DNA of 64,000 nt. Origin: Lindgomyces ingoldianus (Eukaryota; Ascomycota; Dothideomycetes; Pleosporales; Lindgomycetaceae). The stretch is from contig NW_022985209.1 of assembly GCF_010093535.1 (NCBI RefSeq), positions 302,319 through 366,318 of the forward strand. The letters are read 5' to 3'. Below the pieces are notes generated by a model. It worked only from the letters and a program-made list of their open reading frames with translations. It was not told the DNA's origin and searched no databases. The position numbers and the translations under genes are program-made. Positions 21,149-35,300 of the stretch are shown in pieces (position 1 is the first letter of the stretch; every line of letters begins with the position of its first letter).

Positions 21149-23181
21149 ATGTCGGACACTTGGACGCGCGCCATGGACGACGAGTTCTTAGCCGAGCCTC
21201 TTCGCAGAAGGTCCCAGCCCCCCCCAAAAGCGCCGAGCGCACCCACACCCATCGAGTCGGCTTGTTCAAAAGACAAAATCTTTTCCGAACTATTAAAACG
21301 TGAACTTGGTCTACAGGATGAAGGCAGCAAGAAGCGCCGCAACTCGGCCTCGTCGGAACCGTTCACTCCGTCCTTGAAAAGAGCGCGCACACAATCGGAG
21401 TGCGACAGGATCCCGCGTCCTTGCACACCTCCCAACAAGATCATACCTCCATACGGCCTGTTTCCAAGGCATACACATCCTTCGACACCACCGACACCAA
21501 AGCACATATGTCCTTCGACACCACCGACGCCGAGCCAGGTACCGTCGCTTTGTGGGAGCAGCATTCCTTCAACGAATACAACTCCTCAAAAGCTCCTTTG
21601 GACCCCGCAGCAATTCGATTTCCACAAATACCCCGTCCCCTCTTCGCGCAACTATGCATCGATGAAGAGGCCCAAGAGGCCCCGAAGACCCTTGGCAGGG
21701 CATGGCGACGCTAAGTCGGAAGTATCGCGGCTCTCTTTACTCACGTGGTTGGATGGTACAGCCGACGAAACTTTACTGGAGCATTCTGATAATGAAGATA
21801 TTCTTCTGGGCGAGGACCAAGATGCTATACCCCCCAGCAGCCCTCAGAGTGACGAGGGTTCGCCGGGTGGCAGCGTATCTGACAACGAGACGTGGGGTGA
21901 ATTATCGTCATCTGAAGATGAAGGAGCGGTGCTACTGCCTCAATTTCAGCAATTCCTTCAATCCGCTGTGAATGATCTATACACGCACTTCCAAGAATGG
22001 AAGAAGAATGCCGGCCACCAAACTCGGGGAGAGCGGCAGGACAATCATCAAAGTGGCACCAGATCCTCATTTACAAACACGACCGCGTCATCTACACAGC
22101 CCAAAGGCGGAAGGTCTAACAAAAGCCCTGGAAAGAGACGATCCGGCGATGAAGACGAAGACCGGGCGTCCAAGCTACCAAGGCTTGATCCGAGCCGAGA
22201 GGATCAGGACACGCGGCTGCTAGCATGTCCATTTGCCAAAAAGAATCCTCTTCAGCATCGGAAATGCTTCAAGTACGTGCTACAGGAGATAGCAAGATTG
22301 AAGTAAGTGCCAGTCATCCGCGTATGCTATATATACACTCGCTAACCCAGCCTAGACAGCATCTCCTAAGAGTGCACCAAGTACCCATCCACTGCGCTCG
22401 ATGTTCAAAAGTCTTCGACACAATAGAAGAACGAGACCACCACTCCAGACAGCCAGAATGTATCGTTCAGCCACCTCGCATATTCGACGGCATCAACGAG
22501 AGCCAGAGGCGACAGCTAGGGAAACGCATCTCGTCCAAGAAGAGCCGCGAAGAGAACTGGTATCTCATATACCAGATCCTCTTCCCTGATGCCGCACGCC
22601 CAGAGAGCCCATGTAAGTCGTATAGCCCATCCCAACTATAACACCTCGCTTACTCCGTGGTAGACATCGAAGATATCTGCCTCTCAGAAGAGCTCCTTGC
22701 GATCCGCGAATTCGCCACACAAGCCGCCCCAGCGCGCATCGCCGCCTTCGCCAACACCCACCTTCCCTCATCTCTCCGCTCCAACCAACAGCAGGTCGAA
22801 TTCTTCACACAAGCCGCCGTCCGCGACGTCTTCAACATGATAATCGAGAGCTGGGACAGCAGCAGTCAGTCTGGTCAGTCTAGCATCGAAAACACACCGC
22901 ATCGCTCGACATCGGGCGGAAGCAGCAGTGGCCATGACTCCGGGTACTCGACTACTGGGCCGCCCTCAGGAAGCAGTGGGTATTCCAGTGGAGGGGCGTC
23001 TGGGTCTGGTGTTTTCAACGATGATCCTGTGCCAAGGCCGGCATTTGGGCCGCTGCCGAGTGCGCAGGAGCTGGAGCTGGTGACTGCGGGGTTGGAGGGG
23101 AGCGGGGAGTGGGATTACGAGAATGTTTTTGGGAACTTTGGAGACAGCACGAGGGATTTCTTGTTCGATGTGCAGGATTGA
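21149..23181 (+). CDS. C2H2-type fungal regulatory-like protein
   Basis: Three exons: 21149-22302, 22356-22612 and 22664-23181, giving 642 aa. Introns of 53 and 51 nt both start GTAAG and end TAG; splicing gives LKQHLLRVH and SPYIEDICLSEE. The long N-terminal part is disordered and rich in Ser/Pro/Arg with basic, nuclear-type clusters (KKRRNS, KRPKRPRRP) and acidic runs. The centre is a C2H2 pair of the fungal type: LACPFAKKNPLQHRKC...LKQHLLRVH, then CARCSKVF...RDHHSRQPEC. It is followed by RQLGKRISSKKSREENWYLI and LFPDAARPESPY, conserved in this Ascomycota family. The C-terminus is Ser/Gly-rich. Presumably nuclear; targets unknown. Confidence 0.85.
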
Positions 23182-23472
23182 ACAGTCTTATTTCCTGAAG
23201 CGAGCGAAAAGATGGGCACCTTTCCCTGGACACTCCGTACCCGAAGGCTGTGTTCTAGCCATTAGCTTTGATTCAGCATGTCCTGCACAAAGATGATTCG
23301 CACTTAGATAACGACAGACTAAGAGTTCAAACATTGAAACCAGTACAATTTGTAAAACGTCCTCTCATGGCGTCCTACGAGCGCACCAACACACCCCTTC
23401 CCGCACGTGCTCCGAAAAGCACCTTGCCTCCCCAAACCTCGCAGTCTAAACTGTTGCAAAGTGCTCTCCCAC
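23182..23472. other. Convergent intergenic region
   Basis: 3' flanks of the C2H2 gene (plus) and the small secreted protein gene (minus). Nothing else seen. Confidence 0.5.
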
Positions 23473-23853
23473 CTATTTTGGGCAGTCAACAGACCAAGAC
23501 TGGATTTCGCCCGAGAACTGAACACAGTCGTCGAGCCTGGCAGCCTTTGCATTCTTGCTGCAGTTCTTGTCGGTGTAAATTGTTCCTGAAGTCTGTTAGT
23601 CAATTTCTCCTCCTACACATCTATTCTAAATCAAGGCGGTTAATTGCCTACCGGTGCATCCTGTTCCAAGATGGGTTACCTTCAAGCTTTTAACATTAGT
23701 CACAGGCTGGCAAGTTCCCGGTCCATGGGAGTCGGGAGCATCCCAGTTGAAGGCGTTGCCGGTGCACTTTGGGCCGCTCCAGGTGGTGAGGTGCGAGTCG
23801 GCAGCCACGAAGGCGGCGAGGGCAAGGGCAATGGAGGTGGTAGTGAGCTTCAT
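23473..23853 (-). CDS. Small secreted cysteine-rich protein, effector-like
   Basis: Two exons: 23652-23853 and 23473-23585, giving 104 aa. The 66-nt intron starts GTAGGC, has GACTAAC as branch site and ends TTCAG; phase is exact (GCTG|TIYTD). The N-terminus MKLTTTSIALALAAFVAA is a clear signal peptide, probably cleaved before DS. The mature protein of about 86 aa has six cysteines (PKC, GTC, TGC, KNC, DDC, VDC), allowing three disulphides. A TATAAAG lies about 110 bp upstream of the ATG. It sits about 1 kb from a RIP tract, a common setting for plant-pathogen effectors, but effector function is inference. The protein could also be a wall or antimicrobial protein. Confidence 0.8.
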
Positions 23854-23960
23854 GGTGATGGGGGGAAAGGTAGGATGATGTTTTTGAAACGGTGTTTGAA
23901 GTGTGTGATAAGTGTGTTGATGGAGATGTTATGGGGACGTTGGAGAACGAAACTGAATGT

Positions 23961-23967
23961 CTTTATA
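23961..23967 (-). promoter_or_regulatory. TATA-like box of the small secreted protein gene
   Basis: TATAAAG on the minus strand, about 110 bp upstream of the ATG at 23853. The spacing suits a fungal core promoter, but no experiment supports it. Confidence 0.4.
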
Positions 23968-24361
23968 CCTTCTATCTAGTTATGGAGGTCGGCTTAAATC
24001 GCTTCATCGATCCAAGATTGGAGTCTTCCCTTTCGCAACATGTTGGAGCTGAAAGTCATCCGAAGCGTCGCATAACGTTCACGCTGACTGTTGAGAGCGG
24101 GTCGCCCATCCCCACCTTCAGTAGCTAAGTGACGAACAATGATACAGGGAGTGCATCTACAGGCTTGCTATTTTTGCATCAAAGTGGAACCACAATTTCC
24201 TCTAGAGCCTCACAAGGTCAAGCAATAATTGACAACCTCGATATTGCTCCTCGCACCATAATCATCATCAGCCTACTCCGCGGGTGAAAGCGCAGCTTGC
24301 CTGTTGTTACTACATTATTGTGACCTTAACACTACTGATTTGCTAAGGCTTAGTCGGAGAA

Positions 24362-24626
24362 CTAGGCACACTTCCCTTTTTCGTACTCGTTGCTGCAGAC
24401 TTCCCCGGATCCACAAAGCTTAGAAAGCTTAATTAGAACGCCACCCGCCGAAGCATGCAAGGTCAATTGAAAACCCTGCGCTGAGAATGCGAGGATCATA
24501 TCTCCACTTGCGGTGTGCAATGTGCGAGAAAAATGCACCAATCGTGCCATTGCTTACAGCAATGAGTGTCAGCTCGAGGACGAGGTTAGACAACTGCGCA
24601 ACAAGGTCTTCGATGTTTCGTAGCAT
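24362..24626 (-). pseudogene. Possible small gene or gene relic
   Basis: A minus frame opens MLRNIEDLVAQLSNLVLELT at 24626. A GTAAGC...TTCTCAG intron could join it to QGFQLTLHASAGGVLIKL, ending CGSGEVCSNEYEKGKCA at 24362. No signal peptide or known domain. The gene structure is a guess. Confidence 0.3.
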
Positions 24627-24699
24627 CGCACCATGCGGTTCAAATGCTTTCGGTCTCGCTTACGATATCGAGCACGAGGAACGCCCGTGAGGATTCATT

Positions 24700-25283
24700 G
24701 TTGTCACCCCCTTCGGCACTGGATACGTAGAAAATTGAAGCTTTTTCGTCCAAGTGTACATCAGATCACAACTGAAGTATTCTAGCTCATAACCAGAAAC
24801 AGGACCAGCCTTGCTACGTACAATGCAGGTCTGTCACAACTAGTGTATTTCTAGTAATGCTGCTTCTAATGCTTAAATTTCTAACAAATGCTTATTCTCT
24901 TTTAAGAACAAAAGTTGTGTAAATTCTAGCTAAGAAAAAGTATAACATTTTGTTTTAAAATATTTTTAATTAACGTTAGTAGAATAGAATCTACTTTAAT
25001 ATTCTTATAGTATTTAGAGAGAGTTAGCTTTACAAGCTACATCTTTAAGTAGAATATTCTTTTCTTTACTTATATCTCTAAGATCCTATTTACATTGTTT
25101 GTTATTAATAGTAAATAATGCTCTTTACTTCTCTATCTTTCTAAGATCTTTACAAGTTTTTAATAATGCGTAGCTAAAAATTTAAGCTTTAGTTGTAGTT
25201 TCTGTTGCTAAATATTTAATTTTATTACTCTGCGCCGTTGAGGACGCATGCAGCTGTACACTTCCTTAATTGCAGATAGTTAC
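24700..25283. other. Transition into RIP-type DNA
   Basis: GC-balanced to about 24840, then AT-rich with stops in all frames. Nothing recognised. Confidence 0.5.
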
Positions 25284-25661
25284 TGTCACGGTTAACTTAG
25301 ACATGCCTCGGACTCTCCCCGGAGAGCCCTCGGCCCGGCCTTGGGCACATGATGTCACGGTTATGTTACAGCTATCCAACCCCTGAGTACCCTAGGCTTG
25401 GCACGGGGTATATAGGCTCCTCGGCCTCCGTACCTCTGCCTCCGACCCTAAGGTTTACTCTCGTTACCCCCCTATCCTGCATTCCCTCTCTGTGACCTGT
25501 GTTTCCTGCTCGATACCTCTCACACATGACGTCTCGCCACGTGCCCTAGTATATATATATATCCTCTCACGAACCCCTGAGTCTCCTCAAGGGTTTGTCT
25601 ATCAATACTATCCTTTACCCCCTTCTGCGCTTCATGCTTCCTACTTCATAATGCTCTCGCA
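25284..25661. mobile_element. Probable 378-bp solo LTR
   Basis: Begins TGTCACGGTTAAC, ends ATGCTCTCGCA, and is flanked by GTTAC at 25279-25283 and 25662-25666. It keeps C and G in the middle of mutated DNA and contains a TATATAGG box at about 25408, as an LTR promoter would. No second copy is in the window, so the call rests on the ends, the duplication and the composition. Confidence 0.6.
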
Positions 25662-25666
25662 GTTAC

Positions 25667-26390
25667 ACGTATCATAGTAGTCTAAGAAGAAAATAGAAAG
25701 GCGCTTAACAGCTACTAGGATAACATTAATTACAGATTAATAGGATAGCCTAACAGTATAGCACACAGAAAAGGCTGCTAAATTGAATAGAAGCTGCACT
25801 AAATAAGAGTGGGAAGGAGATGAATAGTATAATAGAGTGCAAGCAAAGATAGTGTAATAAGGTAGGCGCCCCGCCTGCCAAGCCGATACTATACGACTTT
25901 CTCCACTGTACCAAAAAGTACGCACGAGAATACTTAAACTAAGTATTCTCGCATAGTATAATATATATATAGATAATGCTAGGGCTAGCACTAGCACTAG
26001 CGGTTGTCTCTAGTCTAGCCTAAACCTCTATAAGCGAGAGAAGGCCATGTGGTTGACTGTGCCTACCTCGTTACAGATAGCAGGTTAATAGAGGGCGAGC
26101 GAACGCGCTTCTCTAAGTACAGACAAGGCGAGATTCTAGCAAGGCGGGCATGGTAGACGAAACGCTAATAATATATTGACAGGATGGACGTGGGTCCTTT
26201 TTTGGGCTTGCTTAGTTGTTGTGAATTTTAGGAAAGCACGAGCAGATTAGCCTTCCTTTCCAGGAAGAAGGGGGCTAGTCCTAATTAGGAATGATTACGT
26301 AACAGCTCGCTTACGCGCACAGCCGCCACAATAAACAATCTAACCAACCCAGCTTCACATCTCCTCCTGCCACGCCCACCAACCCACCTA
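25667..26390. other. Mixed-composition, gene-free stretch
   Basis: Holds a perfect 12-bp hairpin (CGAGAATACTTA, loop AAC) at 25925-25951 and a (GCTAGCACTA)-type short repeat near 25982. 26165-26390 is less mutated and may be the 5' end of the following element. No coding content recognised. Confidence 0.45.
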
Positions 26391-29300
26391 ACTAGGGCAG
26401 TGCAACCTTACTAGCTAATCCTAAACTGCTAAGAACGCTATAAGTACACATCTTACTCTATCTACACATTTTAAGTTAAAATTTAATTAGAACAGCCTCT
26501 AACACCCTTTACTTACTTCTAACACAGCAGATTATGTCTAATAACACTATAATAACACTAAATAATAACTAGTTATAACTTAATAATAAGCCTTTATTAC
26601 TAAAGATTAATACTAAAGTTATTATTAATTTCTAAGGTAAAGGCCTAACTAGAAGCTAAAACCTCTTAGCTAAAAAAGCTAGTGCTAATAGTAATAGTAA
26701 GTTTTACCTTACATATGTTATAATCTAGGGCTAATTAGGAAAAATAAAGGCGCTAAACAACAATAAACTTACTTTATTAAATAATATATTATTAAGACCT
26801 ACCTTTTTACCTTCTGTGCCTAATATGTTCTAACTAGAAGACACATAGTCTTGCCTAAGTCTAATAGCATTACAGGCAGGACTAAACTAGACAGTGCCTG
26901 CCCGCGCCTTTAGCTAGACTAGACTAGACAGCTTACAGGGCAGCTAAGATTAGAGCTAGTAATAGTATAGTAAAAGTGTAAGTAAATTTAGATTAATCTA
27001 GATTAATATAACTTAAAAAAAAATTAGACTAATAATATTTTTTTATAGCCTACTTTTACTTATATCTAACCTATATTTAGCTATAGAGAACATTAGCAGT
27101 AATTTGCCTGTTAGCTAAGTTGCAGACTATATCTGCTACTGTAAGGTCTATATCTACAGGCCTAGAGTTAATATCTACAGGCTTAGGGTCTGTACTAGAA
27201 CACCTAGTAGCCTTAACATAAAGCACCTTTATTTACTCTAGGCAGACTATACCCTTTCTAGCAGCAGTTTATGCCACCATATTCCTAGTATAGACATTAC
27301 AGATATAGCATAGGTTAGGCCCTACCTGCTCTAACTTTAATTATTTTGCCTTATTAAATAAATCTAGCTAAAGCTAGGTTAAAGCTAACTAAAAGTAAAA
27401 AAAAAAAAAAAATTATACTTTAGCCTAAACTTTTAAGTAGTAAATTTAAGCAGTCTAACTCTTTTATAAAGGACACTAATTTATATAAAATTATTAATCT
27501 AAAGCTGCTATATAAAAAGGTTTAGACTACTGTAAAGATAATAGAACTTTCTAGGCGCTTAATAGACCCTAAGTTTATAAAGAATCTAAATATAAAAGTT
27601 ATAATAGCCTATTTAGAGTTAGTTAAGATGCAAACAAATTAGATTATTATAGTGTATACATAAGTTAATTTTTTTTAAAATAGCTTTAACTTAGTTTTAA
27701 TTAAAGTTACACGCTCTAAAGCAGCTAAAGCACTAGTAGCCTTTATAGTAGGTTAGATCTTACAAGATCTTTGCTAGAAATGCTTAAAAAAAAACAGTAA
27801 GTTTATCTACTATGTATATATCCCTAACTATTTTAGCTATAGTTGTGCAAATTGTTACTATAGTGCAAAAAGTAAAAGTTATAATTTTTAAAGTAAGTTA
27901 TTCTCTTTCTAAATAAAATATACCTAGATACTAATATATATTAGTAGATTAAACTAAATTTATTAAATAAAATAAAGTTTATTAGCTAAAGAAGAAAAAA
28001 GTAATGCCTAAAAATATTACTACCTCTCTAAAGAGCATCCCTACTCTGTAGAAAAGTCTAGCTGTGCTAACATCCACCCTAATACTAAAAGGGCCTAAAT
28101 TAGCTTTAACTAAGGTAGATCTAAGCTCTTAAAAAGCTACTTTAGTTCTAATCTATAACAAACCTACTATTTCTTATAATCTAGTTATAGCCTTTATAAT
28201 TAACTTATTTAGTTACTAAGTTCTAAGAACTAAGGCCTAGCCTATACAGTAAAATATGTACACAGCTCTACTAATTATAATTAAGTTATTCTAAGAAGTA
28301 ATTTTTATAGATAATAAATTACTATAGTCCTAGTTTAGTTAGGTCTAAAACTAGATTAAAGATATAATAGAACTTGCAACAGATAAGTGCATAAAACTTA
28401 GCAAAGTAATGCAGTCCCTATTATCTTAGTTTAACATAGTAGTAGACATTAGTATAGCTTTTAATGCTAAAAAAGGCCTAGCTAATAGTAATAAAAAAAA
28501 AGCAAAAGAGCCTATAAACAACACTAACATAGCTAAAGGTTAATCTAAAGAAGATAAAGACCTAGAAGATACTAATAATAAAAAGTTTATAGCTGCTAAT
28601 AATATAAAGGTTTCTACTAACACTTTTTTAAGTTCTAACTTTTTATTTATTAAAAAAGTTAAGACTTAATTAGCTATAAAATAATTCTACAATAAACACT
28701 TAATCTAGTTAAAGTTAAGTAATATTAGAAAAAAAAAAGTTAAGACTACAGCAAATAATCTAGGCTACACTAATATAACTATCTCTGTAAAAGGCACACT
28801 AAAGAAGAGAAAATTCTTTAAAAAGTGTAAGCATAGGCTTAATAATTATTAGTATTTTTTCTAGACTAATTAAAGTAGACTTTAAAAGCATTAAGTAAAG
28901 TTAGTAGAGTTGCTTTTAGTTTACTAGGTTTAGATAGTTAGTTTATTTTCTAAATAGATGTAAGTTAGTGTAGCAGCAGTTTGCTCTAGCACTATACCTA
29001 CTAACACTTTCTCTGCTAGAGTTAATAGATTAACCTTATAATAATATACCTACTATATAAAGGACAGCGTTTATAATCTTATAATAAGTAGCTAATATAA
29101 TTAGATTATAGGCTGCACATAACTATTTCTATAATAGATATAAAGTAAATTAGTAGCTATACATTATTAAAACCTTTAAAGAAATAATGCTAAAGCTTAA
29201 AACTCTAAACACTTATAAACTTTCTTAACTTTTTAAAGTAAGTAGTATTTTTATTAATCTAATTAGTAAAATGTTTTTTTTACTTTTAATATTAATTATT

Positions 29301-32300
29301 TGCCTTCCTTTTCTAACTAGACTAGTGCTAATAAGCCTAATCTATGCGCCTAATTGCCTAATAATAGATCCACACTAATTAGAGATTCTGTAACATGCTA
29401 CTATTATAGTAGCTTGTAAAAGAAAAAGAAGCAGGACTAGATATTAACTTTATTAAAAGTAAAAAAGTATTTTTATACTTTAGCTTATAATTTTCTAGTA
29501 ATAACTAAAAACATTATGCTAATAAATAACATATAAAGCATTTAAGATTATAATAAATTTAGAGTATAATTAAAAAAGATTAAAGACTAGTTAAAATAAC
29601 ATACTTAATAAGCATTAGGCTAAACCTAACAAAAAAAGTTCTCTAATGTGTACTATTTTTCTAACCTTACACGCCTATGCCTTAGCTAAAGAGTATGCTA
29701 GAAATAAAAGTTAAGCTTAGAATATAAGTCTTTTAGTTTAACTACTTTAGTATTATAAAACATAAGCCTTAGAAGCTTTATGTTATAGTTTTATATATAA
29801 GGCAGATAGAATTAGGTAGCATCTAGTAGATTACCTACTACCTAACCATAAACTAGTCTATCCTAGAGCGGCCACTCCTAGACAACAGTAGAGGGGAACC
29901 ACATCTAGGACTAAAGCTGCCCTAGATAGGGCAGGTAGAGGCTATAGTAACAGCCCTACTAACACTAATTTATTGCACCTCTATTATTAATAAAAGGCTA
30001 GTCTAGGTTATAGTTAAAGTTAAAAAAGAGAATATTATACTTAAGTAAAATAGTAAAAGAATAATAAAAGTTCTAGTCCTATAAAAAAATTAGCTTATAT
30101 AATAAAGTAGCATAAAAGTAGCTTATGTTAAGGTAGGTGTAGCTAATACTCCTCTTCTTTTGTCTAGTTAGACTATAATTAATGCAGGCAAGGTAGGTAG
30201 TTATAATATAATGCTAATTAAGCATCTCTTAAATAAACATTTGCTACTTAATACTTAGCATAATAGCTACAGGCCTAATAAGCTCTTTATGTACAGAAGG
30301 GTTAAAAAGCAAAATAGCTCTAGTAGATATGTATATAAAAAGTAACATAGCAAGCAGATAAAAGGCAAAATAATAAGAAGTATAATATAGTAAGTAAAAA
30401 GTAAAAAGAAAGTATTATAGTAGATTAAAAGGGATTAAACCTAATTTAAAAAGGCTAAGGCTAGATTTATTATTACATAAAGCTAAAACTAGATTTCTAG
30501 GGGCACTGCCTAAAATAGAATAGCGCAGGACTAATATAATTATAATAAAAGTAGACATTACTAATAGAGCAAATATAGTAGCAGGGCAGAAATGTACATG
30601 CACTGTATAAAGTAGTTTATAAAATAACCTTAAGATACATAATATTAACTACCTTACCTATTAAACTAGGCAGAATTAGAATAGAGATGCTAGATACAGT
30701 AGTAACACATAAAAGAGCTACATATAACTAGCTATAAGTAAAGACAAAATGTTATAGGTTAACACTAATAATCTTAAGCAACTAACCTTACAACTTGTTA
30801 ATAAACATAGCAAAACAAAGTTAAACTAGAATCTAATACTAAATAATTAAAAAAAGTAAGGCATTATTATTCTTAAACACTAACTTTACATGTGTAATTA
30901 TTTAGATTTAACTATTAAACTTACTGCTAAGTATCTTACTAATAAAAAAAGGCGCTGTCTAGCTAACAGCAGTAACTATAAAACATGTGCTATTACACAA
31001 TCCTTACCCTAGATCTAGATTACATAAGAGCATAATAGAAACACTAACCTTTAGTTATAAAGTAGACAGAGAGAGGCTAGGCAGATTAAAGCTTTAAAGC
31101 AGGTTTTCTAGTAGTTAATTAATTCTATCTAAGAAAGATTAATAAACTTTATTAGCAAAGTAAAATTTTATTGCAACACTTTTAAAGCGCTTAAATAAAA
31201 AGTTATTTAAAGAATTAACAGTATTATTCTAAACTACTAATATACACTTTTACTTTAATAAAAAAGTATAAACTTCTAGATTAGTAGGTTTCTAAAGTAG
31301 ATTAGGTAGATAAATATAAAAATAGAATGTAAATATAAACTAAAACTACTAGATCTTAGAAAAAAGCGCAACAGACTTTTTATTACGCCTAGCTAAGTCT
31401 AATATCTACTAAGCATATTCTTAGTTAGTAGGTCTCTACCTTATCTTTATATTCTCTGTTAGCTATAGAACAGTAAAGTATAGCTATAAATAGAAGTTCT
31501 AAAGGCAGGCTTATACAGTCTGTAACCTTCTACTGCGCGAAACAACAGGAAGGATCTAGGCAAAGTCCCCTCTTAACAGCACTAGAATACCTCTAAATAG
31601 GGAGTTGTTCTTTATAATATTCTATAGTATATAGTTAACTGCTTTAAAGTAGTACTAGTGCTACATTAGAACTTTATCCTATATAATTAAATCTATCTAA
31701 TAAATAAGGTCTGCAGCAGGAGAGTCTACACACATAAAGCAGGTAGATTTGTCTTTAATATTAATAAGTATTTTAAACTAATAATAAGCAGTGCAGCTGC
31801 TAGAAAAGAGAAGCGCAGCAATGCTAGATAATGCTATGCATAAAACAATCTTACATTAGGTCTAAAGATAAGTGTAAATAGTTTTATATAAAAAGGTCTT
31901 TCTAGTTCTACTAAGGCCCTAAATAAAGTAGCAACTAAATTATAGCATAGTAAAAATAGACTAAGTAACAGCATAAAAAACTTCTAGTTAGGCCTTATTT
32001 AGCTTATTATACATATTAGTATAATTAAAATCCTGCTTTATAGTGTTATAATTAAGCTGCTTAGTAACTAATAAATTAACAGCCTTTTACACCTAATATT
32101 CTTATAGCATAGGCATATTAAAATTAAAAAGGTTTTTTCTAAATAACTTAAGTATAGCCTAGTTAATTAGCTACAGGCATAGATCTTTTATAAAATTAGT
32201 AATGCTAAAGAGTAACACTATTTATTCTAAGCAAAGAGGCAAGTTGTTAGATAGATGTTAGAAAAACTTATTTTATAACACTATAAAATTACTTATATTT

Positions 32301-35300
32301 CTAAAGACTAGGGCCTAAAGAAAGACGCAACATAACTTAAAAGCAAGTGCTAAATGCTAAAGCTTAAAAAATATATACTACTATAATCTATCTTTAACTA
32401 AAAGATTAAAAGCTAAATAAGCGTCCTTAAAAGTAGGTTAAATCTAACTATTAACTATATAGAGATATTTAAAACTAATTATGCTTAGGATTTATGTAAG
32501 AAGCATTTTAAAATAGAAATGCTTTTTAAAGAAAGAACTGCAGAAGTAAACATAACTAATAGAGTACTAATTATGTTAGAACTAAGTCTATTTACTACTA
32601 TCTTTCTCTAGATTCTAACAATACTAGGTTAAAAAGTTCTAGTAAAGAAGATTACACTTATTTATATAAAAGGCATTATACTTTAACTATTTTATTAATA
32701 ACAATTTTTTCTATTTAACTGTAATCTCCACCTGTTTAGCACTGTCCTTGTTATAAAAGGTAACTATATGCTGTTTTAGTAAATGCACTGCTAATTAAAT
32801 AACAGAAGGCTTCTTCTTATAAACTTTAAACTCTATTAATTACTAAACAGCCTTAGTTAGTCTAATATAGCGCATGTTTAGATACTAGGCAACCTTATCC
32901 TCTTACTAGATATAGATAACAACTTAATTAGTGCCCTTATAAATATACTTATGTATATATATAACTAACTTTACAGAGGCACAGACCTCTATGTTAACAT
33001 GTGCGTTATACTTACATAAAAAGTATAGACTATAAGGCACTACTTAGTAATTATTAACTATAATGTTTTAACTACAACACTTTATAACCTAAGTTAAACT
33101 AAGTTAATGCTAATATATAAGATAACTGTCTTTACTAACTAGAGTTTTATTAGTGTATTCCTTTAGAAATTACTTCTAACAGGTTGCTTAGAGAGAACGC
33201 TCTGTAGTCTGCATACAGGGCATGCTAGGATTTAAGGTTCTACATAGCCTATAAACTATAGTAGTTTTAATAATGTTACTTAGGACTTTATTTAGATCTT
33301 AAGCCTTTATAAAGAGCTTAGCTTATATAACTTAATTAATAAAGTTTAAATTAAAAAACTAATTATAGTAATTATAACATAGAAAAAGTAGAATGTAAGC
33401 ATAAAGCAAACCCTACTTTTAGTACTTAATAGTATACATAATACTAGTATACTAGCTAAATACATAGTTAGTCTAGAGGTCTGTAAGAAGGGAGTTAAGA
33501 CGCAGCTTAAAAACGCGCGCAACTAGATCTAGCTAATCTAATAGCTAAAAGGACGTACTAATCTCCTGCTCTAACTCTAGCTATTTAGGATTAGCAGTAA
33601 AAGTAATAAATAAAGTAGGTTAACTAAGCTTTTAAATAATAGCTATAAAGTTTTAATAACACTATGTAATAAAGTAACTACTGCTAATATAACTTAAAGA
33701 AAGAATAGTCTAAATCCTAACTAAATTAGCCTAAAAGTTGTTCTAATCTAATGCATTACACACTTCTTAATATAAATTAGCACGTAACTGTCTTTAATTT
33801 ACTATAATCTACTATAACTTTCTTTATTTACACTAAGCCTAGCAGTTAATAATAAATTGCTAGAATAACAGACTATAATTAAAAGGCATAATAAGACTAC
33901 TACACTAGAGAAATAAGTAGAATTAGTAATACTTAGAATTAGTTAGAGTATCCTAGGTGTAAGACATGCGTGAAGTACGCAGCTATAAACTATAGTAAAA
34001 CCTAAAAGTACCCTATAAAAACATTAAAACATAGTAAAAAGGCTAATATACTGCATGTGTATGTTTAATTCTTTAGTATAAAGACTAACAGTGTCTTAAA
34101 TTAGAGCTAAGTTAGTAGTAAAAAATAAGATCTTAGTTATAATCCTTAACTAGCTTATTATAGACTAAAGTAGTAATTTTTTTAGTAATAAGCAGGTTCT
34201 CTTAACATTAATTAGCCCTAGCCTGTATAATTAACTATAGTTATAAATTAAGAGTAATTTATAATTCTTTATCTTACTTATAAGCTTACTATAACTACTT
34301 ATGTGCAGTTTTATATATTTTAATTTAAGAATTATTATAATCTGTCTTAACTATCTATAGTAGCTGCGTAAGTATAGTTAGATTAAGACTACTATTAGCC
34401 TAATGCCCTATACACGCACTGTTAGCCTAGGCAGGATTGTAAAAGTACAGCTATGTGTAAGAAGAGATGTCCCCCTTAGCAGGCTTTAATAGGCTGTGCA
34501 TATAGTACATCTCCTTTATAATCTAAAAAACTTTTACACTTATGCTATACATACTTTAATTTATTTATTTATAGTTAGCTAATGTAAAAGCTAAGGCTAT
34601 ATTATATAATTAAAGATGCTTTTAAAAGAATCTGCTAAGTAGGTGCTTGCCCTGCAAAAGACAACACAGGAATAAAGGTAGATCTAGAAAAGTTAGAAAG
34701 TTAATATTACCTATTAGGTAATATATAGAGTACTAAAGAGAATCTGCCTAACTCTTATTAACCTACTTTTTAGGCTAGTAAAAGGCACTGTAGTTAGAAC
34801 AGCTACTTATAAAATTCTACATTAGACTAAAGTTAATAGAAGTAATATAGTCTATAGTAGTAATAATATATACTTCTAGTAAATTATTTTATAAGAGACT
34901 AGCCCTTAGTTACTCCTAATCTTTATGTATAGATAAAGATAAAGTAGGCTAATCTAGAGTGTGTTAAAAGGGTAGAAATTAGACAGGTCTTTATAAAGTT
35001 AGCTATATATTATAATAATGTATACATATAAACAGCGTAGAAGAAGTAAAAGTTAGTGTAAAAAACTTAAAAGAGGTTAATTATATATTATAATAAATCT
35101 AGACAGATAGCGTAAAAAAAGTAAAAAAAAGTGTAAAAGTCTTAAAAAGGTCTTAATATGTATAAAATAATTAATTAAGCACTAGCATTCTGCTTAATAT
35201 AGTGTTATGCCTAGCATGTGCAGGTTAGCCCTAGCATAGACCTAATTAGACTGTAGTAGCGCAAGCTTAAACATGTTTTAAGGGTTATGTATTAAAGTTA

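Noticed and set aside
15331..24700. Secondary-metabolite gene cluster
   Set aside because: No synthase, P450, transporter or pathway regulator is present; the genes are unrelated.
25276..26080. A longer LTR of about 800 bp ending at CTCGTTACA near 26079
   Set aside because: No matching target duplication at those ends, whereas the 25284-25661 limits have GTTAC on both sides.
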